From Lacihabitans sp. LS3-19 (GTDB lineage: Bacteria; Bacteroidota; Bacteroidia; Cytophagales; Spirosomataceae): a stretch of 64,000 bases of DNA. Position numbers and translations under genes: made by a program. The notes beneath the pieces were generated by a model. It did not search any database and was not told the origin of the DNA. It was given only the letters and a program-made list of their open reading frames with translations. The stretch spans positions 1-64,000 of the forward strand of contig NZ_RJUA01000003.1 in the NCBI RefSeq assembly GCF_024343575.1. The letters run 5' to 3'. Shown here piece after piece: positions 1-7,688 of the stretch; the first letter of the stretch is position 1; each line of letters opens with the position of its first letter.

Positions 1-2
1 AT

Positions 3-2750
3 ATAGATACAGCCATTGGCTCAGGTATAAGTTCAGTAGCTCTCAATGTTCCTCCAATAGCAGCCTGCACACCACTGACAGTATCTATAGGATCTAACTG
101 TCAGGCCACGGTTACAGCAGCACAAATAGGAGCAGGCTCAAGTGACCCCAATGGCGATGACATCACTTATAGTATCAGCCCTGTCGGTCCATTTGGAGTG
201 GGAGTTTATAATATATCGCTGACAGTAACTGACATTTATGGTTCATCAAGTACCTGCACAAATACACTGACGGTGGTTGACAACCAGGCACCAGTGGTGA
301 GGCTCAAAGACGCCGTCATCAACCTTTCGTCAGATGGAATAGCTGCATTGACCTTAGCCCAGATAAACGATGGCATCACTGACAACTGCAATATAAGCAG
401 CATCGAGCTCAGCAAGACCCAGTTTGGCTGTGACAATATGGGCAAAAATCTGGTGAGTGTAAGCGTAAAAGACGCCGCAGGCAACCAAACCACCCAATGG
501 TGTACGGTGACGGTACTGGACGTAACAGCCCCCCAAGTATCAACTAAAAATGCTGTGATCTTCTTAAACTTTGATGGATATGCCACCTTAAACCCAGAGG
601 ACATAGATTTTGGCACATTTGACAAATGTAGCGTACACAAACTAAGTTTGAGCAAATCTGTATTTAGCTGCGAAAACGTAGGTTTCAACAGTGTTGACCT
701 CATCGCTACCGATGCCTCTGGCAACGTATCCAAGGCCTCGGCCGTTGTGAAAGTAGTGGACAACACGCTGCCCTATCAAAGCAGCAAAAAGCTAGAAATA
801 GAGCTAGACAAGGGTGCGGAGCTGATACTGGACAAAAACACCCCAAATTTGAATATATATGATGCCTGTGGTTTAAAATCCATAGATATTATTTCGGAAA
901 TAATAACCTGCGAAACCAAGTCAAAAACAGTAAATATAAGGGCAACCGACAAAAACGACAACGTTTTGGTAACTGACCTCAGCTTGGTAGTAAAAGACAC
1001 CAAGTTTCCAGTAATAATTACCAAACCAGCCAAGCTATATCTAGACGCCAGCGGCCAAGCAATACTAAAAGCCACTGCTCTAGATAATGGCTCTACAGAC
1101 AATTGCAAAATAGACAGCATGTATGTATCCAAAAGCACCTTCACCTGCGAAAACATCGGTAATGACAGCGTTACCTTCTTTGCAAAAGACAATTACGGCA
1201 ATGTTTCGATGAAAAAAGAAGCCATTACAGTCATAGACAGCATGGCACCGAGCATAATCACCAAAGACTTCACGGTTATCTTGGATGCCGAAGGCAAAGG
1301 CATCTTGAAGGTAGAAGACATAGACAATGGCAGCACAGACAACTGCGGTATAAAGAGCAGAACCTTGTCTAAAACCAGCTTTGACTGCACCAATGCCGGC
1401 AAGGTAGAGGTGACTTACACCGTAGAAGACAACAACGGAAACAAGGCCGAGAAAAAACTACAAATCACCATAGCAGAAAGCACTAAACCGACCTTGAAAC
1501 TAAAAGATAACTTGACTTTTGGCCTGGACAAAGATGGTTTTGTAAAACTAACAGCTGCGGAAGTAGTAGCCGAAGCCACAGACAATTGTGGCATAAAACA
1601 AACCACCTTAAGCAAAGAAAGCTTCAATTGTAGCAATATCGGCAAAAACGACGTAACAATCACATTAACAGATAACTCAGGTAACATCACCACGGCCACC
1701 GCGAGTATCAACATTACCGACAACCAAGGCAACTGTTTGTGTTCATACGCCATGTTGGCCTCGGAAAGGATAGAGGTAAATGGCAGTGCGATAGAATATG
1801 GTGGACTCGGAACCTACCAAGCAGGCAAAACGGTCAACCTGAGCAAGTCTACTTTTGGGCCGACCAATGTTTTTGTCAAATCGGATGTATTGGTGGCAGA
1901 TACTCAGCCAAGTTTGGTAATCAAAGGAATTGCACCAACGCCACTTGCTTTTGAGGCCAACGACAAAAGCACCCGCAAAAAGCTAAAAGTAAAGAATGGC
2001 AAAGAAGGCAGTTTTAGTGAGAACGACTTTGGCAAAGTGAAAGTGGGCAAAAACGCCACACTGACTTACACAGGTAGTGGCGATGTATATTTCAAAACCT
2101 TAAAAATAAAGAAAGGGGGCAAACTAAACTTTGAGCAATCGGCCAAAGTACATATCAAAACTTACACAAGATTTAACCAAGAAATCACGATAAATGAAGG
2201 TCAAGAAAATGTAAAAATCTTCACTGCCAAGAATGTGGGCATAGAGATGGGTAGCCAAATAAATGCTTACTTGCACAGTCAAGCGGGCATAGAAATCAAG
2301 AATGCGGATGCCAACAAAAAGACGACCATCAATGGTATTCTGATAGCCAGCAAAATAAAGTCTGGCAGCAACGTAGTACTCAAAGGCCAACCGACCGACT
2401 GCAGCAATACAGCAGTGGTAGGAACTGAAGAAGATAGTTTGATATCAAAAAATGAATCGAAGGAAATTGAGAAAATTGAATCATTGATTCCTGAGCCAAA
2501 AAATTATGAAATAAAAATAGGCCCAAATCCCACGAAAGGAGAGTTTAACATTATATTTTATGGGAAGGATGTTCAAATCCTAGATGTAAAAGTTTTTAAT
2601 ATTCTTGGGAATGAGATCGATATTTACGGTTTTAAATTATTGGAAAATGGAATGTGTTTCAACTTTGATAAATTAAATAATGGTATGTATTTCATAAGTC
2701 TTAATACAGGAGAAAAGGTAGAAAAGTTTAAAATATACCTTCAGAAATAA
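3..2750 (+). CDS. HYR-repeat surface protein with T9SS sorting domain (5' partial)
   Basis: The reading frame is open to the left edge, so the N-terminus lies outside the window; the GTG at 198 is internal. Between about 285 and 1725 there are six tandem repeats of about 80 residues. Each has a TDNC-type cysteine, an LSKxxFxC motif and a final D-N-x-G-N turn, which is the pattern of HYR/Ig-like adhesion repeats. From about 1730 to 2400 follows a beta-rich, possibly beta-helical segment (GSGDVYFKTLKIKKGG). The last 80 residues (PNPTKGEFNI, then VFNILGNEI and LNNGMYFIS) form a type A T9SS C-terminal sorting domain (TIGR04183-like). The protein is therefore probably exported through the T9SS and attached to the cell surface. 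Adhesion is inferred from the repeats. Paired cysteines in each repeat suggest disulphides. Confidence 0.88.
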   Translation: MDTAIGSGISSVALNVPPIAACTPLTVSIGSNCQATVTAAQIGAGSSDPNGDDITYSISPVGPFGVGVYNISLTVTDIYGSSSTCTNTLTVVDNQAPVVRLKDAVINLSSDGIAALTLAQINDGITDNCNISSIELSKTQFGCDNMGKNLVSVSVKDAAGNQTTQWCTVTVLDVTAPQVSTKNAVIFLNFDGYATLNPEDIDFGTFDKCSVHKLSLSKSVFSCENVGFNSVDLIATDASGNVSKASAVVKVVDNTLPYQSSKKLEIELDKGAELILDKNTPNLNIYDACGLKSIDIISEIITCETKSKTVNIRATDKNDNVLVTDLSLVVKDTKFPVIITKPAKLYLDASGQAILKATALDNGSTDNCKIDSMYVSKSTFTCENIGNDSVTFFAKDNYGNVSMKKEAITVIDSMAPSIITKDFTVILDAEGKGILKVEDIDNGSTDNCGIKSRTLSKTSFDCTNAGKVEVTYTVEDNNGNKAEKKLQITIAESTKPTLKLKDNLTFGLDKDGFVKLTAAEVVAEATDNCGIKQTTLSKESFNCSNIGKNDVTITLTDNSGNITTATASINITDNQGNCLCSYAMLASERIEVNGSAIEYGGLGTYQAGKTVNLSKSTFGPTNVFVKSDVLVADTQPSLVIKGIAPTPLAFEANDKSTRKKLKVKNGKEGSFSENDFGKVKVGKNATLTYTGSGDVYFKTLKIKKGGKLNFEQSAKVHIKTYTRFNQEITINEGQENVKIFTAKNVGIEMGSQINAYLHSQAGIEIKNADANKKTTINGILIASKIKSGSNVVLKGQPTDCSNTAVVGTEEDSLISKNESKEIEKIESLIPEPKNYEIKIGPNPTKGEFNIIFYGKDVQILDVKVFNILGNEIDIYGFKLLENGMCFNFDKLNNGMYFISLNTGEKVEKFKIYLQK

Positions 2751-2891
2751 CCGATTTAAGAAATGTATTTTTTGTTTAAAACTTAAATAGACGTTTCCCA
2801 ATCATCACTAATTTTTGCCATTAGTGTACTAAACAAAATTTTATTAATGGATAATAGTTTTTTTTGAGCAAAAATTATAAAAGCTATTACT

Positions 2892-3533
2892 ATGAAACAA
2901 TTTGGAGAAACTGTAGAAGGTTATGATATTCCGGTTCTGAACGAAAGAGAAATAAGGGGCGGAGCTGGAATATTATTTTTGATCATGATTATTTCATTTA
3001 TGAAAATCATGTTTCAGGCTGATTTCCTGATGATTAAGTACTTCATCACTATTTTTATGATAGACATGGCCATTCGTGTTTTTATCAATCCCAAATATTC
3101 TCCGTCGCTCATTATTGGCCGATTTATGGTCAGAAACCAAACACCACAGTACGTTGGTGCAGCCCAAAAAAGATTCGCTTGGATAATTGGCTTGACTTTA
3201 TCCTCAGCCATGTTTGTCCACATGATTGTGTTTAATGCTTATGGTATTTTCAATGGGCTTTCATGTTTGATTTGCATGATTTTGATGTTTTTTGAGCTAG
3301 CTTTTGGGATTTGTATCGGTTGCAAAATTTACGGGATGTTCAATAAAAACAAAGTTCAATATTGCCCAGGAGAAGTTTGTGAATTGAAAGATCGACAAGA
3401 AATCCAAAAGACTTCAATGACACAATTTGCAGTCTTAATAGCATTTGGCTTATTTTTAGCTCTAATGATTTACGCCTTCAACGATTATTTCAGTATAGCA
3501 CCGAGAGATTTGATGAAGGTTTTGAAAGGATAA
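2892..3533 (+). CDS. DUF4395 membrane protein
   Basis: This 213-residue protein fits the DUF4395 family. It has a short polar N-terminus, hydrophobic segments near residues 24-42 and 45-62, the family signature NPKYSPSLIIGRFMVRNQ followed by P-QYVGAAQKRFAW, then two more membrane segments and a final one near 175-195. Between these lie cysteine pairs (CIGCKIY and CPGEVC), also typical of the family. It has no known enzymatic role; such proteins often sit beside thiol or sulphur-handling genes, but none is seen here. It stands alone. Upstream, an inverted repeat (CACTAAT, 7-nt loop, ATTAGTG) at 2806-2826 could be a hairpin or operator. A strong terminator candidate lies about 160 bp downstream. 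Confidence 0.8.
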   Translation: MKQFGETVEGYDIPVLNEREIRGGAGILFLIMIISFMKIMFQADFLMIKYFITIFMIDMAIRVFINPKYSPSLIIGRFMVRNQTPQYVGAAQKRFAWIIGLTLSSAMFVHMIVFNAYGIFNGLSCLICMILMFFELAFGICIGCKIYGMFNKNKVQYCPGEVCELKDRQEIQKTSMTQFAVLIAFGLFLALMIYAFNDYFSIAPRDLMKVLKG

Positions 3534-3895
3534 ATTGATAATTTTTCGCTTTTTTCGATCCTATTAAAACTTTGTTTTAAAACTCAACTTTAACCTTTTT
3601 TTAATTTCCATTTTATTTGAATTTTAGTTTCAAAAGGGAAATTTGAATATAGTTTTTTTAAATAGTGGGTTTATAGGGTAGTTTTTAGCTAGAACCTTTC
3701 TCTGAATTTTCGGAGAAAGGTTTTTTTGTTTTGCCAATATTAATTGGTATTCATTGCGAAATTGATTTAAAAATGTATGTTAAAAATCTTTAAGACAGTT
3801 TTAATGGTTTTTTAATCTCATTTTTTATTTTTCTAAAGGTTAGGACTTCTATTTGAATTAAAATGATTTCGGATTTTAAACATTACATTTGAATT
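3534..3895. other. Intergenic region before the two-component operon
   Basis: This 362-bp AT-rich stretch has no convincing ORF. It holds the terminator hairpin at 3693-3727. The unusually long distance from the stop codon at 3533 to that hairpin leaves room for a long 3' UTR or a small RNA. Just before the response regulator, TACATTTG at 3884-3891 matches the Bacteroidota -7 element TAnnTTTG, but no well-placed -33 TTTG accompanies it. Confidence 0.5.
3693..3727 (+). terminator. Rho-independent terminator
   Basis: A perfect 10-bp stem (AACCTTTCTC / GAGAAAGGTT) with a 10-nt loop runs directly into a T-tract at 3721-3727. It faces the plus strand, 160 bp after DUF4395 and 169 bp before the response regulator. 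Confidence 0.8.
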
Positions 3896-4579
3896 ATGAA
3901 AATATTATTGGTCGAGGACGAACCAAAACTAGCAGAGTTTCTAAAAATTGGACTTGAAGAGAATCAACATTCCGTCGAGGTAGCTTTTGATGGATATGTA
4001 GGTAATATAAAAGCTAAAACGAATAACTATGACGTGTGTATATTTGATGTAAACCTGCCAGTCTTGAATGGTTTTGAAATTACCCGAAATTTAAGACAAG
4101 AAAATATTAATACACCAGTGTTGATGTTAACAGCAATGGGAGGTATTAGCAACAAAACCCTTGGATTTGAAGCCGGTGCTGACGATTATTTGACCAAACC
4201 ATTTGAGTTTCAGGAGTTAATACTTAGGCTTAATGCCTTACATAAAAGGAACAATTCGGAGAATAATCTTTCGCATTCCTTGAAGTTTGCTGATTTAGAA
4301 TTAAATACCAGCAAGAAAGTCGCCATAAGAAATGGTGAAGAGATATCGCTATCTTCTCGAGAGTATACCTTGCTTGAGTTTTTTATGAAAAACAAAGAAA
4401 AAGTACTTTCAAGGGCTGATATTGCCGAAAAAGTTTGGGATATTCATTTCAATACAGGTACCAATACGATTGATGTCTATATTAATTTTTTACGTAAAAA
4501 GATTGATAAAAACAGCAACATAAAACTTATTCATACGGTGGTAGGAATGGGCTATATTTTAAAGAAAATTGAAAAGTAA
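3896..4579 (+). CDS. OmpR/PhoB-family response regulator
   Basis: This 227-residue regulator has an N-terminal receiver domain with acidic pocket (VEDEPKLAEF), phospho-acceptor Asp51 in IFDVNLPVLNG, the conserved Thr in LTAMGG and the Lys of DYLTKPFEFQEL. It is followed by a C-terminal winged-helix DNA-binding domain (SSREYTLLEFF, then the recognition region ending in VVGMGYIL). It should be phosphorylated by the kinase encoded immediately downstream: its stop codon at 4577-4579 abuts the kinase ATG at 4580, which implies co-translation. The sequence resembles CusR/ArlR-type regulators, but the signal and targets cannot be read. It is strikingly similar to the regulator at 6040-6720, so the two look like paralogues. 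Confidence 0.93.
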   Translation: MKILLVEDEPKLAEFLKIGLEENQHSVEVAFDGYVGNIKAKTNNYDVCIFDVNLPVLNGFEITRNLRQENINTPVLMLTAMGGISNKTLGFEAGADDYLTKPFEFQELILRLNALHKRNNSENNLSHSLKFADLELNTSKKVAIRNGEEISLSSREYTLLEFFMKNKEKVLSRADIAEKVWDIHFNTGTNTIDVYINFLRKKIDKNSNIKLIHTVVGMGYILKKIEK

Positions 4580-5947
4580 ATGAAGATTTCTCAGAAACAG
4601 CCGCTTTTGTCATCAGCACTATTTGCAATCATCATCAGTGTCTTTTCTATTTTTATATTTTTGTTTTATCGTTCCAATCGAAAGGTGGAGTTTTATAATA
4701 TCCTGAAAGATAGAGTAATTACAAGACAAACCTTGATGCTGGACATGCGTCAACTTAAACTAGATTCTTTAATCATTGCTAGGAAATCAAATCTTAATTT
4801 TCTCAAAAACGAAGAATATGGATTCTATAATTTAAATGGAGAGCGAATCTTGGGTTCGATTAATTCACCATCCACTCTTGAAGGATCCAAAATAGAAAAA
4901 ATAAAGCGAAATGACCTTAAAATGGAGGCCGACCGCGAAGAATCTATTTTTTTTATTTATGAAGATTTAATAAAAAATCAACCTATAATATTATATGCTA
5001 AGGGCTTGGATAAGAATGGTTTATCTAAAGAGAATTATCTTGGAAAGTTGTTGATTGCGGGCTGTATTATTACTTTTTTAATATCTTTTGGGTTTATACA
5101 TTTTATGGTAAAAAACGCCATGATGCCTTTGTATAATATTGCAAAAAAGATGGAGATTTTTTCGTCGCATGATTTAACCCAAAAGCTTTCCGAGTCCTCT
5201 TACAATAACGAAATTGGCATGATGGCCAATACTTTTAATAGCCTTATGAGTAGACTAAAAGCGGGTTATGATCAGCAAAAAAACTTCGTGTCATTTGCTA
5301 CACATGAGCTACGCACGCCCTTAGCTATTTTGATGGGACACACAGAAGTGGCTCTTATGAGAGATAGAAGCATTGAAGAATATAAAAATACGCTGAATAC
5401 AGTAAGATTTGAGGTTAAAGAAATAAATGAATTGCTCAATGACCTTTTACTTATAGCGAGAGCCAATTCCGACAGCCATCAGGTTGAGTTTGAAGCGGCC
5501 AGAATAGACGATATTGTATGGCAAAGCAGAAACTACCTTCTTGGTAAAAATAAACCTTACGAAATAAATGTTGGCTTTGAAGAGAATTTTGAATCAGAGC
5601 GTCAACTTGAATTAAATCATGTTAATAAGGAAATTTTAAGAATTGCCATGACTAACCTAATGGACAATGCTTGTAAATATTCTACAAATAAAACTTGTGA
5701 AGTAAAAATTATACCAGTAGAAAAAGGAATTAAAATCGAGTTTAAAGACCATGGAAAAGGTATTCCAGCCTCCGAAATTGAACATATTTTTGAGCCATTT
5801 TACAGGGCATCTCACACTAAAATGATAGACGGGCATGGACTTGGTTTGCCTTTGGTAAAACGTATAATGGAACTCCACGGTGGTAAGGTAGAGATAGTTT
5901 CAAAGGAAGGTGAAGGGAGTGTTTTTTCTTTGTTTTTGCCGTATTAA
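4580..5947 (+). CDS. Membrane sensor histidine kinase (HAMP, HisKA, HATPase)
   Basis: This 455-residue inner-membrane kinase has a first membrane segment near residues 11-32, a periplasmic sensor of about 120 residues without a recognised fold, and a second membrane segment near 155-177. HAMP follows (about 178-230), then HisKA with phospho-acceptor His242 in THELRTPLA. The HATPase domain has an N-box (NLMDNACKYS), a G1 box (DHGKGIP), an F-box (IFEPFYRA) and a G2 box (GHGLGLPLVKRI). All catalytic motifs are intact. It forms an operon with the preceding regulator. Its 3' end converges on a second, similar regulator gene, so cross-talk between this kinase and both regulators is plausible but not shown. 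Confidence 0.93.
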   Translation: MKISQKQPLLSSALFAIIISVFSIFIFLFYRSNRKVEFYNILKDRVITRQTLMLDMRQLKLDSLIIARKSNLNFLKNEEYGFYNLNGERILGSINSPSTLEGSKIEKIKRNDLKMEADREESIFFIYEDLIKNQPIILYAKGLDKNGLSKENYLGKLLIAGCIITFLISFGFIHFMVKNAMMPLYNIAKKMEIFSSHDLTQKLSESSYNNEIGMMANTFNSLMSRLKAGYDQQKNFVSFATHELRTPLAILMGHTEVALMRDRSIEEYKNTLNTVRFEVKEINELLNDLLLIARANSDSHQVEFEAARIDDIVWQSRNYLLGKNKPYEINVGFEENFESERQLELNHVNKEILRIAMTNLMDNACKYSTNKTCEVKIIPVEKGIKIEFKDHGKGIPASEIEHIFEPFYRASHTKMIDGHGLGLPLVKRIMELHGGKVEIVSKEGEGSVFSLFLPY

Positions 5948-6039
5948 GTGAGAATAAGTCAGTTTTATTTAATTTTTCTGCCCGAAATTATACTTTTGCA
6001 ATTTGCGAAATTCTTCTCTACTATTGAGATTTTTTATTT

Positions 6040-6720
6040 TCATGAATCTTTTAAAACGTAGCCCATTCCCATAACGGTATTAATTAATTTGGGTTCAAAA
6101 TCCTTGTCTATTTTGTTACGAAGCATGTTTATATAAACCTCCACTTTGCTATTGTCCATTTCGGCATTTTGGTCCCAGATTTCAGCAAAAATATCTGTTT
6201 TTGACATCACATGATTTTTGTTTTTGATAAGGTAGTAAAGTAATGAAAACTCTTTTGAGGTCAGGTTTATAGGCTTTTCTCCTCGTTTTACAACCTTTTG
6301 GCTAATAAACATTTCTAGATCTCCAACTTTCAATATTTTTTCAAATTTCTGTTCCTCGGTATTCACCCTTCTCATCATCGCTCTGATTCTCGCCAAAAGC
6401 TCTTGAAATTCGAATGGTTTCACCAAATAATCGTCCGCTCCAGCATCTAAACCCGCTATTTTTTCAGATATGCCGCCCATTGCAGTTAGTAAAAGTATTG
6501 GGCAATTGATATTATTTTTTCTCAGCTTTTCAGTGAGTTCTATACCATTTATATAGGGCATGTTGATGTCCATAAGGATAAAATCGAAGGATTGTGTCAG
6601 GGCTATTTCTGCACCTGATTTGCCATCGTAGGCCATCAGGCATTGATAGCCGTTTTCTTCCAATCCCATTTGGATAAATTCCGCCAATCGTTTTTCATCT
6701 TCTATTATTAAGGCTCTCAT
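6040..6720 (-). CDS. Second OmpR-family response regulator (no adjacent own kinase)
   Basis: This 226-residue protein has a receiver domain (acidic pair IIEDEKRLAEF, phospho-acceptor Asp51 in LMDINMPYING, Thr in LTAMGG, Lys in DYLVKPFEFQEL) and a winged-helix output domain (LTSKEFSLLYYL, ending VMGMGYVLKDS). It matches the regulator at 3896-4579 in nearly every motif. No kinase gene is attached to it: upstream on its strand is a small secreted protein behind a terminator, and its 3' end converges on the sensor kinase 92 bp away. It may be an orphan that uses the neighbouring kinase or one elsewhere. Confidence 0.92.
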   Translation of the reverse strand: MRALIIEDEKRLAEFIQMGLEENGYQCLMAYDGKSGAEIALTQSFDFILMDINMPYINGIELTEKLRKNNINCPILLLTAMGGISEKIAGLDAGADDYLVKPFEFQELLARIRAMMRRVNTEEQKFEKILKVGDLEMFISQKVVKRGEKPINLTSKEFSLLYYLIKNKNHVMSKTDIFAEIWDQNAEMDNSKVEVYINMLRNKIDKDFEPKLINTVMGMGYVLKDS

Positions 6721-6793
6721 ACTTGGATTATTATAATAGGCAAAAGTCGCCTGATGGGTTTAGTATAATATTAATTTCGAATTAAAAATACGT

Positions 6794-6828
6794 TAAAAAA
6801 ACCTACTCTTTCCCAAAAAAGCAGGTTT
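6794..6828 (-). terminator. Rho-independent terminator of the small secreted protein gene
   Basis: Read on the minus strand, AAACCTGC and GTAGGTTT arms form a stem of about 13 pairs (with two G-U pairs) and a 4-nt loop, followed by a run of T. It lies between the 90-residue protein gene and the second response regulator and separates their transcription. Confidence 0.65.
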
Positions 6829-6848
6829 AATTTTAGAGCTATTAAAAT

Positions 6849-7121
6849 TTACTTCGTCTTTTTATGATGTTTTTTAGAGGTTTGATCTGTGGTTTTCATT
6901 TTAGGTTTTGTCGTTTCGTTTTTTGCAAAAGAATTTTCCTTCAAATTCCTCGCCTCAGCATCGGATATTTTATCGGATTTTATTCCAGTCGACGTTTGTG
7001 AAGCCTTTTTTAAATGATTTGGATTTTGTTGCATAGCTGGAGTTTTAGTAACGTTTTGAGCATTAGCTGCTCCAATACCGAATGTGCCGACTGCGAAAGT
7101 CAACAATAAGATCTTTTTCAT
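6849..7121 (-). CDS. Small secreted Lys-rich protein of unknown function
   Basis: This 90-residue protein has a clear Sec signal peptide (MKKILLLTFAVGTFGIGAANA, likely cut after ANA-Q at about residue 22). The mature part is short, polar and very basic, rich in Lys, Thr, Asn and Gln, and ends in KKHHKKTK. It has no cysteine and no predicted fold, so it is probably disordered in the periplasm or exported. It is not recognised. It precedes the orphan response regulator but is separated from it by a terminator. A perfect -7-like box (TACTTTTG, complement of 7169-7176) lies upstream, and a hairpin would sit at the start of the transcript. Confidence 0.6.
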   Translation of the reverse strand: MKKILLLTFAVGTFGIGAANAQNVTKTPAMQQNPNHLKKASQTSTGIKSDKISDAEARNLKENSFAKNETTKPKMKTTDQTSKKHHKKTK

Positions 7122-7140
7122 TTTATTGAATTTTTTTAAT

Positions 7141-7163
7141 CACTCAGAATTTAGCCCTGAGTG
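7141..7163 (-). promoter_or_regulatory. Leader hairpin upstream of small secreted protein
   Basis: CACTCAG and CTGAGTG form a perfect 7-bp stem with a 9-nt loop. It ends 20 bp upstream of the start codon at 7121 and begins about 6 bp downstream of TACTTTTG (complement of 7169-7176), a full match to the Bacteroidota -7 consensus. The hairpin would thus be at the very 5' end of the transcript, or serve as an operator. No clear -33 box is seen. Confidence 0.35.
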
Positions 7164-7473
7164 CAATTCAAAAGTAGATTTAGGTTCTTAAAAATTTTAT
7201 AATTCCAGATTGAAAATGGGTTAAAATATTGAATTGAAGTATTTTGTTTTTTCAGTACTTTTTTTTAACAAAAATACTTTTCAAATTGATTTTAGTAGAC
7301 TAAAAATTGAGCCCCAATTTTCTTTACACAAAATTGACGTATACTTTAATTCAGAATGAATCTGACTTTTTTATCAATATTATGTCTGATAAATTAAATG
7401 TTTAATTTTTGATTTAAAAAATAACTAAATTGCCACGGCTAGCCGATGTACGGCCGTTGTTTGGCCGTTGGCC

Positions 7474-7497
7474 GTTGTTTGTGTCCTCACAAACAAC
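7474..7497. repeat. Perfect inverted repeat at the head of the 16-bp array
   Basis: GTTGTTTGTG, a 4-nt loop (TCCT) and CACAAACAAC form a 10-bp perfect hairpin. Its right arm is the first half of the first 16-bp repeat unit. Its left arm belongs to a run of GCCGTTG/GTTGTTTG copies starting near 7452. Confidence 0.8.
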
Positions 7498-7649
7498 AAA
7501 TGGCACAAACAACAAATGGCACAAACAACAAATGGCACAAACAACACATGGCACAAACAACACATGGCACAAACAAATCAAGGCACAAACAACGCATGGC
7601 ACAAACAACGCATGGCACAAACAACTCAAGGCACAAACAACACAATGTC
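7490..7649. repeat. 16-bp tandem repeat array, ten units
   Basis: Ten head-to-tail units of 16 bp follow CAAACAACAAATGGCA. Units 1-3 are identical. Units 4-5, 7-8 and 6/9 are variants that differ only at the four or five bases before GGCA. Unit 10 is degenerate. The array ends 39 bp before the start codon of the dehydrogenase gene at 7689. Confidence 0.9.
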
Positions 7650-7688
7650 AACACATATAAAAATATTTTTTAAAGTACTCAAAACCAA

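Larger units (their letters stand above)
7122..7688. other. Intergenic region with hairpins and tandem repeats
   Basis: This 567-bp stretch holds no convincing gene. It contains a 5' leader hairpin (7141-7163), AT-rich sequence to about 7430, GC-richer GCCGTTG copies at 7452-7477, a perfect hairpin (7474-7497) and ten copies of a 16-bp repeat up to 7649. Open frames across the repeats exist on both strands only because the unit lacks stop codons in any frame. Confidence 0.7.

Noticed and set aside
236-766. Long antisense ORF (176 codons) opposite the HYR repeat gene
   Set aside because: It mirrors the codon pattern of the repeat protein on the other strand and has no coherent protein features.
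3884-3891. Promoter for the response regulator at TACATTTG
   Set aside because: The -7-like box is only 5 bp from the start codon and has no -33 TTTG at the right distance.
7490-7649. CRISPR array interpretation of the tandem repeat
   Set aside because: Units are head to tail with no unique spacers, and no cas gene is near.
7414-7660. Overlapping open frames on both strands across the 16-bp repeats (Cys/Val-rich on minus, Gln/Thr/Asn-rich on plus)
   Set aside because: They exist only because the repeat unit has no stop codon in any frame; they lack a signal, a start context and any non-repeat coding character.
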